Positions 41,571 through 47,810 of a stretch of 47,810 nt of DNA are shown piece by piece. The stretch comes from Pirellulales bacterium (GTDB lineage: Bacteria; Planctomycetota; Planctomycetia; Pirellulales; Thermoguttaceae), in assembly GCA_016936015.1 (NCBI GenBank), contig JAFGPV010000014.1, positions 1-47,810 on the forward strand, in the 5' to 3' direction. The notes below the pieces were generated by a model that had not been told where the DNA came from, searched no databases, and saw nothing but the letters and a program-made list of their open reading frames with translations. The position numbers and the translations under genes are program-made. Position 1 is the first letter of the stretch; each line of letters begins with the position of its first letter.

Positions 41571-42239
41571 ATGAATAAACGAGAACTGCAAAAAGCAATG
41601 AGGGACATTGCCGCCGATCCCGAAAAACGGCGACAAAACGCCTACCACGAATCGGGCCATGCTGTGATTCTGTTCATGTTCTGTAATCATTACGATATCG
41701 AGCAAATCAACATGTTTGGCACTTTTGAAAATCATGCGCATGTGAGGATGCGTAGCCTTAATCTGAAATATCTTTCTAGCGGCATGGGAAAAATACCCGT
41801 GTGGATGCAATTACAAGCAAAAATGAAAATCATGTACTTTCTTGGAGGGTATGCCGCGGAGGGACGTGTCGGCAAATACCAAAACGAGCATTGGTTCCAA
41901 GAAGAGATTGATAGCGGCGATTGGGAATTTTCTGAGGGTGAAGATATTAACAAAGCTGTTTCCCTGGCAAAAGTAGTATGGGGCGACAACGGCCAAGCAT
42001 GGAAGATTCTTCGACGCTTGGCCGCATGGACAGATGAAGCATTGTCACACCCGCGGTTGTGGTCTGTTGTTAACGCACTTTCAGAAAGACTTATTGCAGT
42101 AAAAAGGCGGATTTCGGGGGGGCGTGTTTGCAAGATCATGGAAGACGCTTGGGGCGAACCCGGACTTCCCTGTATGGAAATGGGGCGTCAGTGGAGGCGT
42201 AGGTTTAACATGAAAGGAGCAACGATTGATGAACGATGA
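41571..42239 (+). CDS. stand-alone peptidase M41 (FtsH protease)-like domain
   Basis: 222 residues. It shows the three marks of the FtsH protease domain: zinc motif HESGH at 26-30 in AYHESGHAVI, LGGYAAEGRVG near 91-101 (FtsH: GG-x-AAE), and SEGEDINKAVSLAKVVWGD near 121-139 with Asp125 as likely third ligand. There is no AAA+ ATPase domain and no membrane helix, so it must work with a partner or act on unfolded or small substrates. In a mobile element it may be a host-takeover, induction or regulatory protease. It overlaps the integrase gene by 11 bases. Confidence 0.6.
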   Translation: MNKRELQKAMRDIAADPEKRRQNAYHESGHAVILFMFCNHYDIEQINMFGTFENHAHVRMRSLNLKYLSSGMGKIPVWMQLQAKMKIMYFLGGYAAEGRVGKYQNEHWFQEEIDSGDWEFSEGEDINKAVSLAKVVWGDNGQAWKILRRLAAWTDEALSHPRLWSVVNALSERLIAVKRRISGGRVCKIMEDAWGEPGLPCMEMGRQWRRRFNMKGATIDER

Positions 42240-43404
42240 AATCCGCGTGAAAGTCAAGGCGGTTGGTTCCAACCGATGCCTTGCGATGTACTACACCGAT
42301 CCGGTCTCCGGAAAACGGGTCGTGAAGTCAACAGGCACCCGCAACGTCAAGGCGGCCGAGCGAAAAGCCGGGGAGTGGGAGAATCAACTTCGCAGCGGGC
42401 AGTATATCGCCCCGTCGAAGATCACCTGGAAGGAATTCCGGGAGCGGTACGAGAAGGAAAAACTCTCCTCCCTGGCCCCAGACACCCGGGTTATAGTCGG
42501 CGGTTCCATGAACCTTGTGGAACGTCACCTGTCGCCGGATCGGCTTTGCAAGCTGACCGCCGCCGTGATGAGCCGTTTCCAAGCGAAGCTGCGGGAGACG
42601 GGAATCAAGGAAACCACGATCGCGCACCACCTGCGAAACATCAAAGCGGCCCTACGGTGGGCCGAGCGGGTGGGCTTGATGGTCCGGGCACCCAAGATCG
42701 AAATGCCCAAGCGGGCGAAGGGGCAAAAGATGATGAAGGGCCGGCCGATCACCGGGGAGGAATTCGACCGGATGATGGCCGCGGTTCCCAAAGTCCGCCC
42801 CGTGGACCCGGAGGCATGGGAACGGTTCCTCCGTGGTCTATGGCTCTCAGGATTGCGTCTAAACGAATCCCTGCGGCTCTCATGGGACTTTGACGCCCCT
42901 TTCGCCGTGGACCTCTCCGGCCGCCGTCCGGTGTTCAGGATCAAGGGAGAGGCGCAAAAGAGCGGACAGGATCAACTCCTCCCGATGGCCCCGGACTTCG
43001 CCCAGTGGCTTTTGGAGACATTCCCCGAGGCCGAGCGGGCCGGGAGAGTGTTCCGGATGCCTTGTCTCCGCGGAGGCGGCCCACTAAACCGAGACGACGT
43101 GGGGCGGGTGGTGTCGGCCATCGGCAAGAAGGCCGGGGTGGTGGTGGACAAGGCCACGGGCAAGTATGCTACTGCCCATGATCTCCGGCGGTCCTTTGGC
43201 ACCCGATGGGCACCCAAGGTGATGCCGGCGGACCTGCAACTCCTCATGCGCCATGCCGAAATCAGCACCACCCTCAAGTATTATGTTGCCCAGGATGCCG
43301 AGGCGGTGGCCGACCGGCTTTGGGCGAATTTTGGCAACGGTTCAAAAAACGGCAACACTTTGGGCAACACTGTGGGAAAATCGGAGGTTGCAAAACAGGC
43401 ATAA
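42229..43404 (+). CDS. int: tyrosine-type site-specific integrase
   Basis: Catalyses recombination between the element and the tRNA-Leu gene. 391 residues from ATG 42229, with AAAGGAG at 42213-42219. An N-terminal arm-binding-like part and a core-binding SAM-like domain (about 65-155) precede the catalytic domain. Active-site residues: Arg210 (GLRLNE), His317 and Arg320 (AHDLRRSFG), His342 (MRHAEIS) and Tyr351 (TLKYY). It ends 22 bases before the tRNA. Its last codons (GNGSKNGNTLGNTVG) are written by GGCAAC repeats that also occur at the other end of the element. Confidence 0.93.
   Translation: MNDEIRVKVKAVGSNRCLAMYYTDPVSGKRVVKSTGTRNVKAAERKAGEWENQLRSGQYIAPSKITWKEFRERYEKEKLSSLAPDTRVIVGGSMNLVERHLSPDRLCKLTAAVMSRFQAKLRETGIKETTIAHHLRNIKAALRWAERVGLMVRAPKIEMPKRAKGQKMMKGRPITGEEFDRMMAAVPKVRPVDPEAWERFLRGLWLSGLRLNESLRLSWDFDAPFAVDLSGRRPVFRIKGEAQKSGQDQLLPMAPDFAQWLLETFPEAERAGRVFRMPCLRGGGPLNRDDVGRVVSAIGKKAGVVVDKATGKYATAHDLRRSFGTRWAPKVMPADLQLLMRHAEISTTLKYYVAQDAEAVADRLWANFGNGSKNGNTLGNTVGKSEVAKQA
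43333..43369. repeat. right-end GGCAAC repeats
   Basis: GGCAACG at 43333-43339, GGCAACA at 43351-43357 and 43363-43369. The last two are 12 bases apart, as at the left end (33590, 33602). They lie inside the integrase coding sequence. Candidate arm-type sites. Confidence 0.55.
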
Positions 43405-43415
43405 GGTGCTATACT
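43388..43415 (+). promoter_or_regulatory. island-borne promoter for the reconstituted tRNA-Leu
   Basis: TTGCAA (43388-43393), 16 bases, TATACT (43410-43415), ten bases before the tRNA. The -35 lies in the end of the integrase gene. It replaces the chromosomal promoter left behind at rpiB. Confidence 0.6.
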
Positions 43416-43425
43416 TTATAGACTT

Positions 43426-43507
43426 GCGGCCCTGGTGGAATTGGCAGACACGCAAGACTTAGGATCTTGTCCCGTAAGGGGTGCGGGTTCAAATCCCGCG
43501 GGCCGCA
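43426..43507 (+). tRNA. tRNA-Leu(TAG)
   Basis: 82 bases. Acceptor GCGGCCC pairs with GGGCCGC (43500-43506), discriminator A. The anticodon stem CAAGA/TCTTG encloses the loop CTTAGGA with anticodon TAG (43460-43462), decoding CUA. A long variable arm (CCCGTAAGGG) and a T arm GCGGG TTCAAAT CCCGC complete a class II tRNA. CCA is not encoded. The first 41 bases come from the island; the rest is chromosomal. Confidence 0.96.
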
Positions 43508-43562
43508 TTATGGCGATCTCTTCGGAACGAACGAGGGCGGGGCGCGGAGATCGAGCGTCTCT

Positions 43563-43599
43563 TCCCGACACGCGTTCACTCTCGGCACGCGTGTCGGGA
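43563..43599. terminator. hairpin between tRNA-Leu and the convergent GH172 gene
   Basis: A 12-bp perfect stem, TCCCGACACGCG (43563-43574) and CGCGTGTCGGGA (43588-43599), loop 13 bases; flanks GATCGAGCG and CGTTCGATC extend it imperfectly. TTTTCTTT follows on the plus strand. Likely terminates the tRNA transcript and possibly also the convergent gene. Confidence 0.6.
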
Positions 43600-43630
43600 T
43601 GATCTCTCGTTCGATCACCGACGCTTTTCT

Positions 43631-45403
43631 TTAGTCGTCCTCGAAGACCGTCGGTCTCTTCCGCCAATCCTTATCCTTGTCCATGCCGTACTCGGCCACC
43701 CGGGGACGGCGCTCGCGGAGCCGGACGCTCTCCAAGCCCAGTTTGTGACCCGTGGACTTCGGGTTCTTGCCCACGCACTCCAGGGTAAAGGTGTACTTGC
43801 CCGGCTCGGGCCAGAAGTCGAGGAGGTGGAACTCGAAGTTGTCGACCTTGTCGTTGTAGAGATCCATCGGCCGGCCGACGGGCACGTCGTCGAGATAGGC
43901 CTGGTAGATGCCGTAATCGGGGGCGCGGGTGGCGTTGACCAGCAGCCGCAGCGGTTCCTTCTTCTCGACCTCCACGGGCAACTCCACCCAGGCGTCGTCG
44001 GCGCGTTTCGGGATATAGAGCAGTTGTTCTTTCGGATACAGGGTACCGAGCAGTTGCAGTTCGGTCCGACCCGGTCCGTGGTGCCGTCGGCCCGAAAAAT
44101 CTTTCGCCATCACCGTCACGCGGTCCAGGCAGGGCAAGGTTCGTTCTTTACCACTGGGCGCCCGGGCGGTGAAAGTCGGCGTGCCCGTCTGGTACCAGAA
44201 GGCCACGCTCGAGTAGTCGTCCTGCCGCTCGTTCCAACTATGGCGTTTTCCCTGGGGATTTTCGTCCTCCGACATCCATCCCCAGTGCTCGATGGTCACC
44301 TTGACGCTCTTGTTGAAGACGATCGGGTCGTTGATGTGCCAGCGGTAGGCGCTGGTATGCCCGCCGATGATCCCCCACTGGTCGAAGTAGGGCGTGCCGA
44401 AGTACGGCGTGCTGGTCTTCTGCAATCCCCAGGCGGAGAGGAAGTAATCCTCGGTGCCGGTGCCCCAAATCGAGGCCTTCTCTTCGCCGTCGATGTAGAT
44501 TTTCTCATCGCCTTCGCCGAACCAGGCGGGCGAGCGGGTCCGCACCGCCAGCACCGTGCCCACGAAATGCCCCTTCCCTTTCGTGTCCAGGATCACGTAG
44601 TCCTTGCCCTGCTCGACGGGATACTCCTGCCGGTATTGGGCGTAGAAGTACGGCGTATCCTTGGGCAGCGAATCCTTCTTGATCCAGTCGATATTGTAGT
44701 ACAGCAGACGGATTTCCTTGTCGCTCTGGTTGACAATCTCAACGCGGATCGACTTATGGAAGGGCATCCGCCAAAAACAATTGTACGAATCGGCGTCCTC
44801 GACGATCACCGGCATGCTGATCACTTCGCTCCGCTTGCCGAAGCAGTTGGCGAAAAAGTCGCCCACGGGGGCCTCGACGCCCGGCCGGTCGCTGCCGTCG
44901 TAGTAGATCCGCAGCAGCATCTCCTGATGGTTGGCCGCGCCCTCGGGGGCCCACATGTGCGGCTCAGGACCGAGGAACGTGATCCAGATATGGGTGATTA
45001 CGCCGGGACCTTTCTCATCCATCAAGACGTGCTTCTCGCCCGGCGGAACCTGGAAATTGTCGAAATTGCTGTTCTCCGAGTCGGGATCGCCCATGTAATC
45101 GGCCTTGGGATCGTAAATCAGCCGGGTAATCACCTTGCCATCTTTGTCCTTTCTCGGCTTGCCGTCTTTATCCAAGACGACGCGGGTCTTCCCGCCCACC
45201 TTGCCGCGAAACGACGAGGTGGCCCTCATGCTCCGCCCTTCTTGCGGCTTGGCCAAGTCCTCCAGCGGGCCTTGGGCCGAGACCGGCGCCTGCGGCCCGA
45301 GAAGAAGCATCCCCAGACAACCCAAAATCAGCAGATACTTCAGTGCCGAGAGTGAGTGCGCCAAACGCACTGGAGAATGGTCAATGCAACCCGGTCGGAA
45401 CAT
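43631..45403 (-). CDS. GH172 (DUF2961) family glycoside hydrolase, secreted
   Basis: 590 residues from ATG 45403, with AAGGAG on the complementary strand at 45413-45418; a longer frame upstream is rejected. Signal sequence LKYLLILGCLGMLLLGPQAPVSAQ. GH172 members act on fructofuranosides or D-arabinofuranosides. The family motifs WFGEGDEKIYIDGE (about 294-307) and GTGTEDYFLSAW (about 314-325) with Glu residues that match the catalytic positions are present. An extra KDKDGK-rich loop near 80-90 is unusual. Divergent from metG. Confidence 0.85.
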   Translation of the reverse strand: MFRPGCIDHSPVRLAHSLSALKYLLILGCLGMLLLGPQAPVSAQGPLEDLAKPQEGRSMRATSSFRGKVGGKTRVVLDKDGKPRKDKDGKVITRLIYDPKADYMGDPDSENSNFDNFQVPPGEKHVLMDEKGPGVITHIWITFLGPEPHMWAPEGAANHQEMLLRIYYDGSDRPGVEAPVGDFFANCFGKRSEVISMPVIVEDADSYNCFWRMPFHKSIRVEIVNQSDKEIRLLYYNIDWIKKDSLPKDTPYFYAQYRQEYPVEQGKDYVILDTKGKGHFVGTVLAVRTRSPAWFGEGDEKIYIDGEEKASIWGTGTEDYFLSAWGLQKTSTPYFGTPYFDQWGIIGGHTSAYRWHINDPIVFNKSVKVTIEHWGWMSEDENPQGKRHSWNERQDDYSSVAFWYQTGTPTFTARAPSGKERTLPCLDRVTVMAKDFSGRRHHGPGRTELQLLGTLYPKEQLLYIPKRADDAWVELPVEVEKKEPLRLLVNATRAPDYGIYQAYLDDVPVGRPMDLYNDKVDNFEFHLLDFWPEPGKYTFTLECVGKNPKSTGHKLGLESVRLRERRPRVAEYGMDKDKDWRKRPTVFEDD

Positions 45404-45521
45404 GATGCGTACTCCTTGGAAAAGAGGAAGATGTGTTTCGAGGCGAACCGGCATCCCAAGTATTATAGTCAAAATTCAACGCCTAGCTAATATAGCTTGG
45501 AAATGCCGGATTTGTAAACAA

Positions 45522-45550
45522 TTGTCGGATATTAGAATGCCGATTACAAT
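45522..45550 (+). promoter_or_regulatory. metG promoter
   Basis: TTGTCG (45522-45527), 17 bases, TACAAT (45545-45550); GGAG at 45575-45578 precedes the ATG by eight bases. The -10 is the same as in the rpiB promoter. On the other strand a TATAAT (about 45460) may serve the GH172 gene. Confidence 0.6.
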
Positions 45551-45586
45551 GTAGGGTTTTCATTATCAGGCCGTGGAGTTCCCCCC

Positions 45587-47638
45587 ATGCGACGGATTCT
45601 CGTTACCAGCGCTTTGCCCTATGCCAATGGGCACATTCATCTGGGCCATTTGGTCGAGTACATCCAGACCGACATCTGGGTCCGCTTTCAGAAACTCCGG
45701 GGACACCGCTGCCTCTACATCTGTGCCGACGACACCCACGGCACGGCGATTATGATCCGCGCCCAGCAGGAGGAGATCCGCGAGGAGGAACTCATCGCCC
45801 AGATGCAGGAGGCGCATCTCCGCGACTTCGCCGGATTCGACGTCGAATTCGACAACTACGGCAGCACCCACAGTCCGGAAAATCGGACGTTATGCAATGA
45901 AATCTGGACTGCCATCCGCAAGGCCGGCCTGGTGGAACAAAAAAAGGTGACCCAACTCTACGACCTGACGGCCGGCACCTTCCTGGCCGACCGCTTCGTC
46001 AAGGGGACCTGCCCCAAGTGCAAGGCCCCCAACCAGTACGGCGACAATTGCGACAAGTGCGGCGCCCACTACGATCCCTCCGACCTGATCGACCCGGTCA
46101 GCACGCTCTCCGGCGGAACGCCGGAAATCCGCTCGGCGGATCACCTGTTCATCAACGTCGAGATGCTCCACGGCTTTCTCGAAGAGTGGACCCAACGGAC
46201 CGGCGCGTTGCAGCCGGAAGTGGCGAATTACCTGGCCGGTCACTTCCTGCAGGAGCCGCTGCACGACTGGGACGTCTCGCGGCCGGCGCCCTACTTCGGC
46301 TTCGAGATCCCCGACAGCCCCGGCAACTACTGGTACGTCTGGTTCGACGCCCCGATCGGCTACATCGCCTCGAGCTGGGTGTGGTGCAAAAAACACGGAG
46401 AAAAACTGGACGACTGGTGGCGGAGCCAAGCGACGGAAATCCACCACTTCATCGGCAAGGACATCACCTATTTCCACACGCTCTTCTGGCCGGCAATGCT
46501 GAAAACCGCCGGCTTCCGCCTGCCCGAAAAAGTCCATATCCACGGGTTCCTGACCGTCAACGGCGAGAAGATGTCGAAGACCAAAGGGACCTTCATCCAG
46601 GCCTCGACTTACCTGGAGCATCTCGACCCGGTTTACCTCCGCTACTTCTACGCCTCGAAACTTACGCCCCGGGTGGACGACCTCGACCTGAACTTCGACG
46701 AATTCGTGGCCAAGGTGAACTCCGATATGGTGGGCAACGTGGTCAACCTCGCCAGCCGCACCGCCAAGTTCGGCCACGAGACCGGCCTGGCCGACGGCTA
46801 TCCGGACGACGGCGGGCTGTTCGCCCAGGCCGCCGCCGAGGGCCGGGAAATCGCCGCCGCCTACGAGGACGGCGATTTCGCCAGGGCGATCCGAACAATC
46901 CTCGCCATGAGCGACCGCGCGAACCAGTACGTCGAAGCCCAAGCCCCCTGGAACCTGCAAAAAGACCCAGCCCAACATGACGAACTCCGCCGCGTCTGCA
47001 CCGTCGGCCTGAACCTCTTCCGCCAGATCGCCGTCTACTTAGCCCCCGTCCTGCCCCGGCTCGCCCGGCAGACCGGCCAACTGCTCGACGATCCGATCAC
47101 CCGTTGGGACCAATCGCAGCAGCCGCTCTTGGGCCGACCGGTCGGCAAGTTCGAGCACATGATGCAGCGGATCACCCGCAAGCAGATCGATGCGGTGATC
47201 TCCGCCAGCACCGATCACGCCGGAAACAACACTCACCCTTCCGATGCGCCCGCCGCCGATGCTTCGGCCTCGGACAGCGATGCCCCCTTGAAGGCCGATC
47301 CGCTCTCGCCGGAAATCGGCATCGAAGACTTTTCCCGGGTGGACCTCCGCGTGGTGCGCGTGATCGCGGCCGAGGACGTGCCGGGCGCCCAAAAGCTGCT
47401 CAAGCTGACCGTCAGCCTCGGCGGCGACGACCGCCGCACCGTCTTTGCCGGCATCAAGGAGGCATATCCGCCCCAAGACCTCGTCGGCCGGCTGGTCGTC
47501 TGCGCCGCCAACCTCGCCCCGCGGAAAATGAAGTTCGGCACCAGCTCCGGCATGATCGTCGCCTCCGGCCCCGGCGGAAAAGACATCTTTTTATTGTCGC
47601 CCGACCCCGGCGCCCAACCGGGACAGAGGGTGCATTAA
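45587..47638 (+). CDS. metG: methionine-tRNA ligase with C-terminal tRNA-binding domain
   Basis: Charges tRNA-Met with methionine. 683 residues. The HIGH motif is HLGH at 18-21 in [12 protein letters not shown]. The zinc knuckle has CPKC and CDKC near 144-161. KMSKTK is near residue 329. The C-terminal Trbp111-like domain (about 565-680, [15 protein letters not shown], then [13 protein letters not shown]) makes the dimeric form. A Ser/Asp/Ala-rich linker (about 545-565) joins it. Full length. Confidence 0.96.
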   Translation: MRRILVTSALPYANGHIHLGHLVEYIQTDIWVRFQKLRGHRCLYICADDTHGTAIMIRAQQEEIREEELIAQMQEAHLRDFAGFDVEFDNYGSTHSPENRTLCNEIWTAIRKAGLVEQKKVTQLYDLTAGTFLADRFVKGTCPKCKAPNQYGDNCDKCGAHYDPSDLIDPVSTLSGGTPEIRSADHLFINVEMLHGFLEEWTQRTGALQPEVANYLAGHFLQEPLHDWDVSRPAPYFGFEIPDSPGNYWYVWFDAPIGYIASSWVWCKKHGEKLDDWWRSQATEIHHFIGKDITYFHTLFWPAMLKTAGFRLPEKVHIHGFLTVNGEKMSKTKGTFIQASTYLEHLDPVYLRYFYASKLTPRVDDLDLNFDEFVAKVNSDMVGNVVNLASRTAKFGHETGLADGYPDDGGLFAQAAAEGREIAAAYEDGDFARAIRTILAMSDRANQYVEAQAPWNLQKDPAQHDELRRVCTVGLNLFRQIAVYLAPVLPRLARQTGQLLDDPITRWDQSQQPLLGRPVGKFEHMMQRITRKQIDAVISASTDHAGNNTHPSDAPAADASASDSDAPLKADPLSPEIGIEDFSRVDLRVVRVIAAEDVPGAQKLLKLTVSLGGDDRRTVFAGIKEAYPPQDLVGRLVVCAANLAPRKMKFGTSSGMIVASGPGGKDIFLLSPDPGAQPGQRVH

Positions 47639-47646
47639 TGACACGT

Positions 47647-47680
47647 CCCCTCTCCCTCCGGGAGAGGGCTAGGGTGAGGG
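47647..47680. repeat. CCCTCTCCCTCCGGGAGAGGG repeat, copy 2
   Basis: Same 34-base unit as 19695-19728, one base different, eight bases after the metG stop. Both copies directly follow an operon end. Confidence 0.8.
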
Positions 47681-47730
47681 CTGCCTGAGAAAGACGTTCA
47701 TCTCTAGTGCTTTGTCAATCTTCAGATTAT

Positions 47731-47807
47731 GGGTGCCATGCCCACGCTCGCGTGGGCATGGTATTCGAGGTTTCCCGCATGTCCACGCAAGCGTGGACAT
47801 GGCACCC
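47731..47807. repeat. GGGTGCCATG palindromic repeat, copy 2
   Basis: Begins GGGTGCCATGCCCACGC and ends GCGTGGACATGGCACCC; same family as 17282-17378 with a shorter centre. It lies at the window edge, so what it adjoins is unknown. Confidence 0.8.
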
Positions 47808-47810
47808 GAC

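Larger units (their letters stand above)
33434..43466. mobile_element. integrated genomic island of about 10 kb in tRNA-Leu(TAG), satellite-like
   Basis: Bounded by the 41-bp direct repeats 33434-33474 and 43426-43466, 9,992 bases apart. It holds a tyrosine integrase at the right end, an AlpA/excisionase-like protein, a DnaB-N/RepA-type helicase, a Nu1-like terminase small subunit candidate and about a dozen unknown small genes, nearly all on the plus strand with ATGA-type overlaps. No capsid, portal, tail, large terminase, conjugation or antibiotic-resistance gene is visible. The gene set fits a phage satellite of the PICI type or a plasmid-like integrative element. Confidence 0.85.

Noticed and set aside
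43481-45355. Open frame of 624 codons on the plus strand
   Set aside because: Antisense to the GH172 gene, which has a signal peptide and family motifs; its start lies inside the tRNA.

Overview
The window looks like a chromosomal segment of a planctomycete (Pirellulales/Thermoguttaceae-like), probably from a GC-rich genome. The grounds are a DUF1559 'major pilin-like' protein with a prepilin leader next to a small lipoprotein, a GH172/DUF2961 glycosidase, a sialidase-like secreted protein, many small palindromic repeat families between genes, and ordinary bacterial housekeeping genes (dxr, rseP, rpsU, comM, rpiB, metG). This taxonomic call is inference from gene content only.

Layout. 1-5.4 kb: two tandem paralogous TonB-dependent outer-membrane receptors. 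5.4-10.1 kb (minus): dxr, rseP (site-2 protease with an in-frame repeat insertion) and a beta-ketoacyl synthase. 10.5-13.3 kb: a membrane protein, a secreted pappalysin-type metalloprotease, an IscA/HesB Fe-S carrier and a NUDIX protein. 13.3-19.7 kb: a complete efflux operon laid out like E. coli cecR-ybhGFSR (TetR regulator, HlyD adaptor, two separate ATPases in place of the fused YbhF, two ABC-2 permeases), with two matching TGTGA-N8-TCACA operators. 20-27.3 kb: rpsU, the PEP-synthase regulator ppsR, the DUF1559 and lipoprotein pair, a membrane protein, a GNAT acetyltransferase and comM.

27.3-31.4 kb is accessory DNA: stacked inverted repeats, then two gene cassettes, each bounded by inverted copies of a 13-15 bp motif (TTAAGGTCTGACCCC). 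The first carries three small AT-rich genes and the second a SIR2-like NADase candidate. Between them lies a 266 bp element with 28 bp terminal inverted repeats. 31.4-33.4 kb: a sialidase-like protein and rpiB.

33,434-43,466 is an integrated element of about 10 kb inside a tRNA-Leu(TAG) gene. The 5' 41 bp of the tRNA (through the anticodon loop) are duplicated at both ends. The element's tyrosine integrase sits beside the intact tRNA copy and the element supplies that tRNA with a new promoter. Paired 12-bp-spaced GGCAACA repeats occur near both ends. Its compact operon holds an HTH protein, an AlpA/excisionase-like protein, a DnaB-N/RepA-type helicase, a Nu1-like terminase small subunit candidate, several small unknown proteins, an HEAAH protein and a stand-alone M41 (FtsH-type) peptidase domain. 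No capsid, portal or large terminase is visible. This resembles phage-inducible chromosomal islands (phage satellites), a type I do not know to be described from planctomycetes. After the tRNA come GH172/DUF2961 (minus) and metG (plus), and the window ends in two repeat families also seen elsewhere in it.
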